From assembly GCA_964221845.1 (NCBI GenBank), contig CAXPZW010000055.1:108719-172718 (forward strand): a stretch of 64,000 nucleotides of DNA. Reading direction: 5' to 3'. Under the pieces are notes generated by a model, which was not told the DNA's origin, ran no database searches, and saw only the letters and a program-made list of their open reading frames with translations. This document shows positions 26,827 to 35,482 of this stretch, piece by piece; positions within the stretch are counted from its first letter, which is position 1; the number at the start of each line of letters is the position of its first letter. Source of the stretch: CAXPZW01 sp964221845. GTDB taxonomy: Bacteria; Bacteroidota; Bacteroidia; Flavobacteriales_D; Sanyastnellaceae. The position numbers and the translations under genes were made by a program.

Positions 26827-29055
26827 ATGGAAAATCTCATTTACATCCTGCCTGCCTTTGGTATCGTAGGACTGCTCTACATGTTCTACCTGCGTTCGTG
26901 GGTGGTGAAGCAAGACGCGGGCAACGACCGCATGAAAACCCTCGCTGGCTACATCGCCACCGGAGCGCTGGCCTTCCTGCGCGCTGAGTACCGCATGCTC
27001 GCGGTCTTTGTTGTGATCGCTGGTGCCGCTTTGGGCATCCTCTCAGCCATGAACCTGATCCCCGCAGGCTGGTTCATCGTAGTGGCCTTTGTCATTGGTG
27101 CTGTATTCTCGGCCCTGGCCGGTAACATCGGTATGCGCATCGCTACCGCAGCCAACGTGCGTACCGCAGAGGCGGCCAAAACCTCCCTACCACAAGCCAT
27201 GAAAGTGGCCTTCCGAGGTGGTACCGTAATGGGTCTGGGTGTGGCCGGTCTGGCTGTATTCGGTCTGAGCGCCATCTTCCTGTACTTGGTGATGGGCAAC
27301 GCCGACGGCGCCGACACCATGGAAGTATTGCTGGAAACCCTCGCTGGTTTCTCGCTCGGTGCGGAGTGCATTGCACTGTTCGCCCGTGTAGGGGGTGGTA
27401 TCTACACCAAAGCCGCTGACGTAGGCGCTGACCTCGTAGGCAAGGTTGAGGCAGGCATCCCTGAAGATGATCCCCGTAACCCCGCTACCATCGCCGACAA
27501 CGTTGGCGATAACGTAGGTGACGTTGCAGGTATGGGCGCCGACCTCTTTGGTTCATACGTAGCCACCATGCTGGCGGCTATGGTACTCGGCAACTACCTC
27601 ATCGGCGACAACGGCGGTGCAGGCTTCACCGACGAGTTTGGCAACATGGGCCCCATCCTGATGCCAATCCTGATCGCCGGTTTGGGTCTGATCTTCTCGA
27701 TCATCGGAACCTTCGTGATCCGCATCAAAGACAACTCGGCCAAAGAGAAGCAAGTACAGGGCGCGTTCAACCTCGGCAACTGGGGTTCGATCATCCTGAC
27801 CGGTATCGCTTCTTACTTCGTGATCAACTGGATGCTTCCTGAGACCATGTCTATGGAATTCTTCGGTGAAGGCATGAAAGAAATTTCAGCCGCTCGCGTA
27901 TTCTACGCAGTACTGATTGGTCTCGCAGTAGGTGGCTTGATCGCCATGCTGACCGAGTACTACACCGCCATGGGCAAGAAGCCTGTAGACGGCGTGGTGC
28001 AAAACTCTTCTACCGGTGCAGCTACCAACATCATCTCAGGCTTGGCCTTGGGTATGAACTCGACTGCTGCTCCTGTGATCCTGTTTGCGGGCGCCATCTG
28101 GGGCTCTTACGCGTGTGCGGGTTTCTACGGTGTAGCGATTGCTGCATCAGCCATGATGGCCACCACTGCTATGCAGCTGGCGATTGATGCCTTCGGCCCG
28201 ATTGCTGACAACGCCGGTGGTATCGCCGAGATGAGCGAACTGCCCGACGAGGTACGCGAGCGTACTGACATCCTGGATGCTGTAGGTAACACTACCGCAG
28301 CGGTAGGTAAAGGCTTCGCGATTGCTTCTGCAGCACTGACTGCACTGGCCCTGTTTGCCGCTTACGTGAAGTTCACCGGCATCCCAGGCATCAACATCTT
28401 CAAGGCAGACGTATTGGCTGCCCTGTTCATTGGCGGTATGATTCCCGTTGTGTTCTCGGCCATGGCCATGAGCTCGGTAGGTAAGGCTGCGATGGCCATG
28501 GTAAAAGAGGTACGTCGCCAGTTCAAGGAAATCCCCGGCATCATGGAAGGCAAGGCCGAGCCCGAGTACGACAAGTGCGTGGACATCTCGACCAAAGCCG
28601 CCCTGCGCGAAATGATGCTGCCAGGGATCATCACCATCGTTGGTCCTATCGTTGTAGGCTTCGCCATGGGTGCTGAGGCACTCGGTGCATACATGGCCGG
28701 TGTGACTGTTTCTGGCGTCCTCTGGGCGATCTTCCAGAACAACGCAGGTGGTGCATGGGACAACGCCAAGAAGTCTTTCGAGGCCGGCGTGATGATCGAC
28801 GGAGAAATGACTTTCAAAGGTTCAGAGGCCCACAAAGCAGCTGTAACCGGCGATACTGTTGGTGATCCCTTCAAAGACACCTCAGGTCCTTCGATGAACA
28901 TCTTGATCAAACTCACCTGCCTGGTGGGTCTGGTGATCGCTCCGATCCTGGGTAGCCACAGCGCACACGGAGAAGAGACTGGTGCTCAAGACGAGACCAC
29001 CATCCAGCACACCGAAGTGGAGCTGAATGCAGACGCAACCACCACTTGGGAATAA
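26827..29055 (+). CDS. hppA: Membrane-bound proton/sodium-pumping pyrophosphatase, K+-dependent type
   Basis: A 742-residue membrane protein with about 16 helices. It hydrolyses PPi and couples this to cation pumping out of the cytoplasm. The PPi-binding signature 'DVGADLVGKVEAGIPEDDP' with 'NVGDNVGD' lies around residues 200-235, and a second acidic cluster is near the C terminus ('DTVGDPFKDTSGPS'). The K+-dependence position reads GNTTAA (alanine), as in K+-requiring enzymes; K+-independent ones have lysine there. Whether it pumps H+, Na+ or both cannot be read safely from sequence. It is monocistronic, with its own promoter and terminator. Confidence 0.95.
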   Translation: MENLIYILPAFGIVGLLYMFYLRSWVVKQDAGNDRMKTLAGYIATGALAFLRAEYRMLAVFVVIAGAALGILSAMNLIPAGWFIVVAFVIGAVFSALAGNIGMRIATAANVRTAEAAKTSLPQAMKVAFRGGTVMGLGVAGLAVFGLSAIFLYLVMGNADGADTMEVLLETLAGFSLGAECIALFARVGGGIYTKAADVGADLVGKVEAGIPEDDPRNPATIADNVGDNVGDVAGMGADLFGSYVATMLAAMVLGNYLIGDNGGAGFTDEFGNMGPILMPILIAGLGLIFSIIGTFVIRIKDNSAKEKQVQGAFNLGNWGSIILTGIASYFVINWMLPETMSMEFFGEGMKEISAARVFYAVLIGLAVGGLIAMLTEYYTAMGKKPVDGVVQNSSTGAATNIISGLALGMNSTAAPVILFAGAIWGSYACAGFYGVAIAASAMMATTAMQLAIDAFGPIADNAGGIAEMSELPDEVRERTDILDAVGNTTAAVGKGFAIASAALTALALFAAYVKFTGIPGINIFKADVLAALFIGGMIPVVFSAMAMSSVGKAAMAMVKEVRRQFKEIPGIMEGKAEPEYDKCVDISTKAALREMMLPGIITIVGPIVVGFAMGAEALGAYMAGVTVSGVLWAIFQNNAGGAWDNAKKSFEAGVMIDGEMTFKGSEAHKAAVTGDTVGDPFKDTSGPSMNILIKLTCLVGLVIAPILGSHSAHGEETGAQDETTIQHTEVELNADATTTWE

Positions 29056-29080
29056 GCTTTCCCCAAACCTATTCTGAACA

Positions 29081-29111
29081 AAAGCCGTACGCCCAGCGTG
29101 CGGCTTTTTTA
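29081..29111 (+). terminator. Intrinsic terminator after hppA
   Basis: Stem AAAGCCGTACGC / GCGTGCGGCTTT (one G-U pair) with a short loop and a T-run, 26 nt after the stop. Confidence 0.9.
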
Positions 29112-29144
29112 GTACCCGCTATTTTTACCAGCGAATCTTGAACC

Positions 29145-29963
29145 ATGAACACACGTAACACCCTCCTGGCGCTCGTCGCCGCAACCGCCCTGGCCTCCTG
29201 TGGCGGAGACTCTGCCCCTGCGGTAGAAGCCAACCCTTGCAACTGCTACCAAGCCATGGAAAAGGCGGAAGCCAACTACGCCTCCATCTTGGACGAATGC
29301 AAGGCCAACATGAACGAAGAAGCCTTCGCCAGCGACTACGCACGCTGTAAGATTGCAGACATCAAAGGCGTTTCGGTGGACGAAATTCCTGCCGCTACAC
29401 CCAAGGAAGAGCTGGAGCTCTCGGATGTGGACACCGGCGCGTTTGCCATCAATCCAGAGCGCTCATCGGCCAACTGGACCGGCACCAAAATCACCGGCAA
29501 CAAGCACTTTGGATCGGTGAAGGTCAAGGAAGGCACTTTCAACATCGATGGCAGCACCATGACCGATGCACGCATCGTGCTGGACATGACCACCATCAAA
29601 AACCGCGACTTGGAAAACGAAGAAGAGCGCGCCAACCTGGTGGGCCACCTGATGAGCGCCGATTTCTTCGACGCTAAGAACCACCCCGAGGCCGTGTTCA
29701 AACTCACCGAGCCCGCCACCATCGAAAACAACCGCACCGACGCGGTGGGCACCTTGACCATACGCGGCATCACCAAGCCCTTGACCATTAACGGTCTGAC
29801 TGTGGCTGACCTCAAGAAATTTGTGGCTATCACAGGAGCTGTGACCTTCAACCGCACCGACTACAACGCCAGCTTCGGCTCAGGCCTGGCAGGCGCCATT
29901 GGCGACAACATCATCAACGATGATGTGGCCATCAACTTTAGCCTCACTGCCAACGCGCAGTAA
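29145..29963 (+). CDS. YceI-domain lipoprotein
   Basis: A 272-residue lipoprotein (lipobox ALASC, C19). A short Cys-containing spacer (~28-75, 'NPCNCYQAMEKAEANYASIL') precedes the YceI lipocalin-like domain (~95-272). That domain shows 'SSANWTGTKITGNKHFGSVKVKEG', 'HLMSADFFDAKNHPEAVFKL' and 'GTLTIRGITKPL'. YceI proteins bind polyisoprenoid or other hydrophobic ligands in the periplasm. Bacteroidota homologues are often lipoproteins. Ligand unknown. It stands alone after the hppA terminator. Confidence 0.9.
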   Translation: MNTRNTLLALVAATALASCGGDSAPAVEANPCNCYQAMEKAEANYASILDECKANMNEEAFASDYARCKIADIKGVSVDEIPAATPKEELELSDVDTGAFAINPERSSANWTGTKITGNKHFGSVKVKEGTFNIDGSTMTDARIVLDMTTIKNRDLENEEERANLVGHLMSADFFDAKNHPEAVFKLTEPATIENNRTDAVGTLTIRGITKPLTINGLTVADLKKFVAITGAVTFNRTDYNASFGSGLAGAIGDNIINDDVAINFSLTANAQ

Positions 29964-30001
29964 GGCCCTCCCACACGTACATCACGCTGAATGCTGCCGG
30001 C

Positions 30002-30616
30002 TTAGAACAAGCCGTGCAGCTCGGCGTCGATGGCGCCGATGATCTTCCCCAGGTCTTCTTTGTCTTCGTGGAAATTGTTCTCGTCCACGTCGACCACCAA
30101 CAACTTACCGTCGTCGTAAGTTGAAATCCATGCTTCGTAACGCTCGTTCAATCGCGTGAGGTAATCCAGTCGGATGGCCTCTTCGTACTCGCGTCCACGC
30201 TTTTGGATCTGGTCCACCAGCGTAGGTACGCTCGCGCGCAGGTAAATGAGCAAGTCCGGTGGGGCCACCAGCTTTTGCATGGTCTCAAACAGGGAAATGT
30301 AATTCTCGAAGTCCCGCGTGGTCATCAGCCCCATGGCGTGCAAGTTGGGGGCGAAGATGTAGGCATCCTCGTAGATGGTGCGGTCCTGGATGATCTTTTG
30401 GCCACTCTCTCGCAGCTCCACAAGTTGTTGGAATCGGCTGTTGAGGAAGTACACCTGCAGGTTGAACGACCAGCGCTGCATGTCCTTGTAGAAATCGTTC
30501 AGGTAAGGATTGTTGTCCACGTCCTCGTAGTGAGGCGTCCAACGGTAATGCTTGGCGAGCAAATCGGTCAGGGTGGTCTTCCCGGAACCAATGTTTCCAG
30601 CGATGGCTACGTGCAT
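30002..30616 (-). CDS. Deoxynucleoside kinase
   Basis: A 204-residue P-loop kinase of the deoxyguanosine/deoxyadenosine kinase family. It shows the Walker A motif GNIGSGKTT at residues 7-15, 'YEDVDNNPYL' for substrate binding, 'QDRTIYEDAYIFA' (DR[ST] motif) near 75, and the arginine-rich lid 'QIQKRGREYE'. It phosphorylates salvaged deoxynucleosides to dNMPs. I start at the ATG at 30616 (MHVAIAGNIG) because the family begins just before the P-loop. It is the last gene of the reverse-strand group GH3-hypothetical-kinase. Confidence 0.9.
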   Translation of the reverse strand: MHVAIAGNIGSGKTTLTDLLAKHYRWTPHYEDVDNNPYLNDFYKDMQRWSFNLQVYFLNSRFQQLVELRESGQKIIQDRTIYEDAYIFAPNLHAMGLMTTRDFENYISLFETMQKLVAPPDLLIYLRASVPTLVDQIQKRGREYEEAIRLDYLTRLNERYEAWISTYDDGKLLVVDVDENNFHEDKEDLGKIIGAIDAELHGLF

Positions 30617-30670
30617 CTGTTTAGGGCATTTAGGCCTGTGAAAGTACAAAAAATTGGATGCTGGAAGGGC

Positions 30671-31444
30671 TCAATTCTCACCCGCAGTGATGGTAACGCG
30701 CTGCCACTTTTTTCCAAGCGCCGTAGCCACCCAGCGCCCCTCTACCGTCAGCACCTTTTCGGCCGGTTGGGCTTGGTGCAAAATGGGGTCTTCTGGTGCA
30801 AAACGATCGAGCGCGTATACGGCATCGTTGGTGTGGTAGCGCAGGGCTTCGCCCTCGAAGCCCAACCCGCGGAAACCTTCCACCGGAACAAAGTAGCGGT
30901 AGGTCCCAAACTGGTCAAACACCCAAAAGCCCACATCGCGCTTCCAGAGGTAAACGTGGTTGCCTTGCACGCGCATGCCATCGGGAATCTGCAGGTTGCT
31001 CACCACGCCCATCAACGGACCGGTGGTGCCCAATTCCCGCAACTGGCCGTCTACACGTACCAGCTCAAAGCGGGCGGCGTCAAAGAGCCAAAACTGCCCG
31101 TTGGTGCCGTTGCACACCGCCTCTACATTGCGGCCCGTTTGGGCAAACAAATCGTAGCCCCCATGTTGCTTGGACAAGGTGTTGTCCAGGACGAGCAACT
31201 GCCCGGTATTGCGGTAAAAAAGCAAAGGCATCAAGGGGTTGGTCACGTCCATCTCGGTGGGCGCTCCTTCCACGTTGAAGGAGGCTGAAAAGAGCAGGTC
31301 GCCTTCCTTGGAGAATTTCTCGAGCGCGTCGTCGCGCAGCACATAGGCATAGCCCAGACGGTCTAACCACACCCGAGGGGCCTCATCCGCCACACGTGCG
31401 CTGAGGAATCCTGTGGCGACCAAAACCATCAAGAGGTACTTCAT
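30671..31444 (-). CDS. Exported beta-propeller-like protein of unknown function
   Basis: A 257-residue protein with a signal peptide (MKYLLMVLVATGFLSA). It contains repeating short strand motifs such as 'RVWLDRLGYAYVLRDDALEKF', 'GQLLVLDNTLSKQ', 'GQFWLFDAARFELVRVDG' and 'NHVYLWKRDVGFWVFDQFG', suggesting a small beta-propeller. I recognise it as a Bacteroidota-restricted hypothetical family but not its function. Its ATG overlaps the GH3-protein stop by 4 nt (ATGA), so translation is coupled to that gene. Confidence 0.72.
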   Translation of the reverse strand: MKYLLMVLVATGFLSARVADEAPRVWLDRLGYAYVLRDDALEKFSKEGDLLFSASFNVEGAPTEMDVTNPLMPLLFYRNTGQLLVLDNTLSKQHGGYDLFAQTGRNVEAVCNGTNGQFWLFDAARFELVRVDGQLRELGTTGPLMGVVSNLQIPDGMRVQGNHVYLWKRDVGFWVFDQFGTYRYFVPVEGFRGLGFEGEALRYHTNDAVYALDRFAPEDPILHQAQPAEKVLTVEGRWVATALGKKWQRVTITAGEN

Positions 31445-32952
31445 GCTACAGCCACCGAATCCAACAATTGCTCCAAAAGCGTGCGCTCATTGCTCAAACG
31501 GGGCACTTTGTGTTGCCCGCCCAGCTTGCCGCGATCGTCCATCCAACGGTAGAAGGTGCCTTGCGCAACGCGGTGCACCAAAGGTGCGCGCAAAATCATG
31601 TCGTGGGAACGCTTGGCGCGGTAGTCGGTGTTGATCTCCTTGAGGCGGATGTCCAACAAGCGCACAAACGCATCAAAGTTGGTGGGTGGATGGGTGAACT
31701 CGACCACCCACTCGTGTCCGCCGGCCAAAGACCCCTGCATATAAATGGGTGCCGCGGTATACTCCGCCACCGAAGCGCCCGTCTGGGCAGCGGCATAGCG
31801 GATGGCCTCGTCTGCGTCTTCCACAATCAGCTCCTCACCAAAGGCATTGATGAAATGCCTGGTGCGCCCGGTGACTTGGATGCGGAACGGGTCCAGCGAG
31901 GTGAACTTGACGGTATCGCCAATCATGTAGCGCCAGAGCCCGCCGTTGGTGGTGATGATGGGCGCGTACTGCACCCCCACCTCGACCTCCTGTAAAGAGA
32001 CGGTTTCGGGGTCGGGCTTGCCGTATTCGCTGAGGGGCATGAATTCGTAGAAGATGCCGTAGTCCAACATGAGCAGCATGTCGTCGGCGCCGGTGCGGTC
32101 CTGGATGCCAAAGAAGCCCTCGGACGCATTGTAAGTCTCGAAATAATGCACCCCGCCTGAAGGCAGCAGCGCATCGTATTGCGAACGGTAGGGCTTGAAG
32201 CTCACCCCGCCGTGCATGAACAGTTGCAAATTGGGCCACACCTGCTTGAGGTCGCGGGTGCCCGCCAGCTCCAACACGCGCTCCACCAACAGCAAGGTCC
32301 ACGACGGTACTCCAGCGATGATGACCACGTCCTCTTCCAAGGTGGCGCGGGCCATGCGTTCTATCTTGCGGTCCCAGTCTTGCATCAAGGCAATCTCGCG
32401 GTTAGGCGTGCGCTTGAGCTCCACCCAAAACGGCAGGTTCTTGATGATAATGGCCGACAAATCGCCCGTGTGCACCCCACGCTGAGAATCGATGCCCGCG
32501 GTGCCGCCCACAATCAGGTGCTTGCCGTTGAACAACGTCGCCTCTGGCACGCAGTGGTAGTACAGCGCCAACAGGTCCTTGCCGCCTTTGTAGTGGCAAT
32601 CCTCTAACGCTTCTTTGGTCACGGGAATGAACTTGCTCTGCCCGGCTGTGGTGCCCGAACTCTTGGCAAACCACTTCACCTTCCCCGGCCACAGCACATC
32701 GTATTCACCCGTGCGGGCCCGTTTGATGTATGGCTCGAGCTCGGCGTAATTGCGGATGGGCACCGCCTTGCGGAAGTCCTCCAACCGCTTGACTTGGTGC
32801 ATCCCATGCTCGTAGCCAAATGCCGTTTTGCTGCCTGCCTCCATCAAGGCATCAAACAGCTCCCCCTGCACCTCATGCGGGTACTGGCGGAACAGCGCGA
32901 TTTGATGCACGCGCTTCTTCATGATCCACGAAAAGACGGAGTTGAGAGGCAT
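31441..32952 (-). CDS. GH3-family acyl-adenylate/amido-synthetase-like protein
   Basis: A 503-residue protein of the GH3 superfamily (plant auxin-responsive GH3 relatives), members of the adenylate-forming enzymes. It begins 'MPLNSVFSWIMKKRVHQIALF'. The ATP-loop 'FAKSSGTTAGQSKFIPVT' is around residue 95, 'YNASEGFFGIQD' around 275, and 'YMIGDTVKFTS' around 345. Plant GH3 enzymes conjugate amino acids to acyl acids. Bacterial substrates are unknown. It is the first gene of a three-gene reverse-strand unit. Confidence 0.87.
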   Translation of the reverse strand: MPLNSVFSWIMKKRVHQIALFRQYPHEVQGELFDALMEAGSKTAFGYEHGMHQVKRLEDFRKAVPIRNYAELEPYIKRARTGEYDVLWPGKVKWFAKSSGTTAGQSKFIPVTKEALEDCHYKGGKDLLALYYHCVPEATLFNGKHLIVGGTAGIDSQRGVHTGDLSAIIIKNLPFWVELKRTPNREIALMQDWDRKIERMARATLEEDVVIIAGVPSWTLLLVERVLELAGTRDLKQVWPNLQLFMHGGVSFKPYRSQYDALLPSGGVHYFETYNASEGFFGIQDRTGADDMLLMLDYGIFYEFMPLSEYGKPDPETVSLQEVEVGVQYAPIITTNGGLWRYMIGDTVKFTSLDPFRIQVTGRTRHFINAFGEELIVEDADEAIRYAAAQTGASVAEYTAAPIYMQGSLAGGHEWVVEFTHPPTNFDAFVRLLDIRLKEINTDYRAKRSHDMILRAPLVHRVAQGTFYRWMDDRGKLGGQHKVPRLSNERTLLEQLLDSVAVA

Positions 32953-32985
32953 GGGATGAAGGTAGACATTCTAGGGGTTAGTGGA

Positions 32986-33011
32986 AGTGCAAGTTTTTAG
33001 TGCAAGGGCAG
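32986..33011 (-). repeat. Two 13-bp tandem units, reverse orientation
   Basis: AGTGCAAG recurs at 32986 and 32999, exactly 13 bp apart. TTTAGTGCAAG (32996-33006) is the exact reverse complement of the core of the forward units at 33143-33166. Confidence 0.7.
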
Positions 33012-33030
33012 GTGGGCTGGAGGGGAGATA

Positions 33031-33432
33031 AAAGTGAAAAGTGAAGGGTGAGAAGTGGCGATTTCCTGGGGTGTGTTGTGTGGTTAAAACGGGGGAGTGG
33101 GGGTGGTTGGTATTGGGGCGTTGGGGATGGGCAGGAACTCTCCTTGCACTAAATACTTGCACTAAAAGCTTGCACTACCTCCTTGCCCTATTCCGTCTAC
33201 AAAGTGGTGGCGTTTCTGCATGGTAAGCCGGAATTCGTGTTGGAACTTGGGTGGGTGGTTGGGGGCGGAGGTGGCTCCGGTGCTAGTAGCACAAGGGAAA
33301 AGCAAGCCGACATCGCCGGATGGGTGTGTTAGGTCGGGCCAAATAGTAGTGACGTTGTGCGAAGTCGGGAGTAGGCGGTGGTACAGGATTGCGCGCTCCC
33401 CTAGCAACGCCCCAGTCTTCACTTTTCACTTT
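33031..33432. repeat. 16-bp inverted repeat pair spanning 400 bp
   Basis: AAAGTGAAAAGTGAAG at 33031-33046 is the exact reverse complement of 33417-33432. The pair encloses the forward iteron array. Confidence 0.75.
33143..33194 (+). repeat. Four 13-bp tandem units (CTTGCACTAAAnn)
   Basis: Units begin at 33143, 33156, 33169 and 33182. The first two share CTTGCACTAAA, the third shares CTTGCACTA, and the fourth is CTTGCCCTA. The strict 13-bp period with decay across the array suggests iterons or a slippage-prone tandem repeat. Confidence 0.75.
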
Positions 33433-33464
33433 ACACTTTTCACTCTCTTGCAGGATTGCGCGCT
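33384..33464 (+). repeat. 14-bp direct repeat CAGGATTGCGCGCT
   Basis: Exact copies at 33384-33397 and 33451-33464, 67 bp apart. The second copy runs into the palindrome GCGCGCTAGCGCGC (33458-33471). Confidence 0.7.
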
Positions 33465-33496
33465 AGCGCGCGCGGACCTGAGTGCGGGGGCAGCCC

Positions 33497-33629
33497 AAAG
33501 AAAGATCAAGCCGCACATCGCCTGTCGGCGCTGACGGCTTTTTCTATTTCTGGACATGGCCTCAAGCGCGCTTGGGCCCCGCCCAGAAATAGAAAAAGCC
33601 GCCCTTCGGGGGCGGCTTGATCTTTCTTT
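33497..33629. repeat. Nested inverted repeat: mirrored copies of a tRNA-terminator region
   Basis: The outer arms are 18 bp (33497-33514 and 33612-33629) and the inner arms 18-19 bp (33535-33553 and 33583-33601). Each half reads AAAGAAAGATCAAGCCG... then ...GGCTTTTTCTATTTCTGG, once on each strand. A further small stem (CAAG-CGCG-CTTG) sits in the centre. The right half is the terminator of the tRNA. Confidence 0.8.
33585..33620 (-). terminator. Intrinsic terminator of initiator tRNA
   Basis: On the reverse strand, an AGCCGCC-type stem closed by a short CCGAA-like loop and GGCGGCT is followed by TTTTTCTATTT. It starts about 15 nt after the tRNA 3' end. Confidence 0.8.
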
Positions 33630-33630
33630 G

Positions 33631-33703
<73 letters not shown>

Positions 33704-33732
33704 ATGTACGTTCTAGTGTTAGAACGGGGGCG

Positions 33733-33762
33733 CAAAGATAGGATTGTTTCTTTTCTTTGCAA
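33733..33762 (-). promoter_or_regulatory. Promoter of initiator tRNA
   Basis: On the reverse strand: TTG (33762-33760), 19-nt spacer, TATCTTTG (33740-33733), an exact match to the Bacteroidota consensus, 29 nt upstream of the tRNA 5' end. It lies in the leader of the divergent era gene. Confidence 0.75.
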
Positions 33763-33782
33763 CTCCTTTTGGAGGAAAAAAT

Positions 33783-34670
33783 ATGGCAACGCACAAAGCG
33801 GGATTCGTAAACATCATCGGCAGTCCGAACGTGGGTAAGTCTACTCTGATGAACAACTTGGTCGGGGAACGACTGAGCATCATCACGTCCAAGGCACAGA
33901 CCACGCGGCACCGCATTCTGGGCATCGTGAACGGCGAGGACTTCCAAATCGTCTACAGCGATACCCCTGGGGTACTCAACCCCAAGTACAAGCTGCACGA
34001 AGGCATGATGGGCTTCGTGGGAAGCGCACTCTCGGATGCAGACATCTTGCTGGTGGTCACCGACATCTTTGAAAAAGACTTCAACGACCCCAAACTGCTG
34101 GAGAAGATCCACGACATCGACATTCCAGTTGTGGTGCTGGTCAACAAGATTGATTTGGGCACCCAAGACCAGGTGGTGGAGACCATTGACATGTGGCGCG
34201 AGAAGTTGCCCAAGGCCAAGGTGGCGCCCATCTCGGCGTTGCACAGCTTCAACGTGCAAGAACTGCTGAACTGGATCATTGAGCATTTGCCAGCCAGTCC
34301 TCCCTACTTCCCCAAGGATGAGTTGACCGACAAAAGCATGCGCTTCTTCGTCTCGGAAATCATCCGCGAGAAGATCTTGCTCAACTACCAAAAGGAAGTG
34401 CCCTACAGCTGCGAGGTGATGGTCGAGTCGTACAAGGACGAGGACAACATCGTGCGCATTCGGGCCATCATCGTGGTGAACCGCGACACCCAAAAAGGCA
34501 TCCTGATTGGGCACCAAGGGCGCGCGCTCAAGGCTGTGGGCAGTCAGGCGCGCAAAGACATTGAAGAGTTCCTCCAGAAAAAAGTCTTCCTGGAACTGTA
34601 CGTGAAGGTGGACAAGAACTGGCGCAACGACGAGAAGAAGCTCAAGCGCTACGGCTACATGGGCTCATGA
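33783..34670 (+). CDS. era: GTPase Era
   Basis: A 295-residue essential GTPase that binds the 3' end of 16S rRNA during 30S assembly. G motifs: G1 GSPNVGKST (13-21), effector/G2 'SKAQTTRHRI', G3 DTPG, G4 NKID. The C-terminal KH domain (~200-295) contains 'GILIGHQGRALKAVGSQARKDIE'. The ATG at 33783 is supported by a clear Shine-Dalgarno (GGAGG, 10 nt upstream), unusual in this window. It overlaps ispE by 4 nt. Confidence 0.97.
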   Translation: MATHKAGFVNIIGSPNVGKSTLMNNLVGERLSIITSKAQTTRHRILGIVNGEDFQIVYSDTPGVLNPKYKLHEGMMGFVGSALSDADILLVVTDIFEKDFNDPKLLEKIHDIDIPVVVLVNKIDLGTQDQVVETIDMWREKLPKAKVAPISALHSFNVQELLNWIIEHLPASPPYFPKDELTDKSMRFFVSEIIREKILLNYQKEVPYSCEVMVESYKDEDNIVRIRAIIVVNRDTQKGILIGHQGRALKAVGSQARKDIEEFLQKKVFLELYVKVDKNWRNDEKKLKRYGYMGS

Positions 34671-35482
34671 TTGCCTTTCCGCCGGCCAAGATCAACCTCG
34701 GACTCGACGTGCTCGGCAAGCGCGAGGACGGCTTCCATGCCATCCGCAGTATCTTCTACCCCATTCCCCTGACCGACATCTTGGAAATCATACCTGCGCC
34801 AGAAGTTTCAGGAGCGGTGTTGACCACTTCTGGGTTGCCCATTCCCGGACACCCCCAGGACAATCTGTGTGTCAAGGCGCACACCTTGCTGGCGGCAGAG
34901 CACGGCATTCCCGGTGTACGCATTCACCTGCGCAAACAGATTCCCATTGGCGCGGGGCTGGGCGGAGGAAGCGCCGACGGTACGCATGCATTGCGGGTGA
35001 TGAACACCCTGTTTGGGCTTGATCTCACCGATGAAGCCCTGCGTAACTATGCAGCAGCCCTTGGCAGTGACTGTCCGTTCTTTTTACAAGACGGCGCCAT
35101 GCTGGTGACCGGGCGTGGCGAGCACATGGTGCCCCACCCCACTGATCTCTCCGGACAGTTCTTAGTGCTGGTGATGCCCGACTTTGGTGTGGCTACGGGA
35201 CCGGCCTACGGCAGTATCACGCCTAGTGACCGCGAAGACACCCTTTCGGACCTGCACGAGCACCCCATGGACGCTTGGCAGGCCCGGGCAATCAACCATT
35301 TTGAAAGCGGGAATTTGGAGGCGTACCGCCAAGTTGCGCACATCAAAACGGCCCTGCTAAACGCTGGAGCGAAGTACGCGTCTATGACTGGAAGTGGCGC
35401 TGCAGTGTATGGAATCTTCGAGCGTGAAATCACCTTCACCTCTCCCCTGCCCAATTGCCAAATCTTTGGCTTGCAGCTCTGA
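34667..35482 (+). CDS. ispE: 4-diphosphocytidyl-2-C-methyl-D-erythritol kinase
   Basis: A 271-residue GHMP kinase of the MEP isoprenoid pathway, phosphorylating CDP-ME at the 2-hydroxyl. It begins 'MIAFPPAKINLGLDVLGKREDG', has the ATP loop PIGAGLGGGSADG near residue 93, and the C-terminal 'ASMTGSGAAVYGIF' motif. The ATG overlaps the era stop (ATGA), indicating translational coupling. The stop codon abuts that of the convergent lptG gene. Confidence 0.95.
   Translation: MIAFPPAKINLGLDVLGKREDGFHAIRSIFYPIPLTDILEIIPAPEVSGAVLTTSGLPIPGHPQDNLCVKAHTLLAAEHGIPGVRIHLRKQIPIGAGLGGGSADGTHALRVMNTLFGLDLTDEALRNYAAALGSDCPFFLQDGAMLVTGRGEHMVPHPTDLSGQFLVLVMPDFGVATGPAYGSITPSDREDTLSDLHEHPMDAWQARAINHFESGNLEAYRQVAHIKTALLNAGAKYASMTGSGAAVYGIFEREITFTSPLPNCQIFGLQL

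Larger units (their letters stand above)
32953..33630. other. Repeat-rich intergenic region without genes
   Basis: About 680 bp between the GH3-protein gene and initiator tRNA. I see no supported protein. It holds 13-bp iterons in both orientations, a 16-bp inverted repeat, a 14-bp direct repeat, a 14-bp palindrome (33458-33471) and a nested inverted repeat next to the tRNA (listed separately). Base composition is patchy and G-rich on the forward strand. Confidence 0.75.

Noticed and set aside
33143..33194. CRISPR array
   Set aside because: The units are 13 bp with no spacers of constant length, and no cas genes are present.
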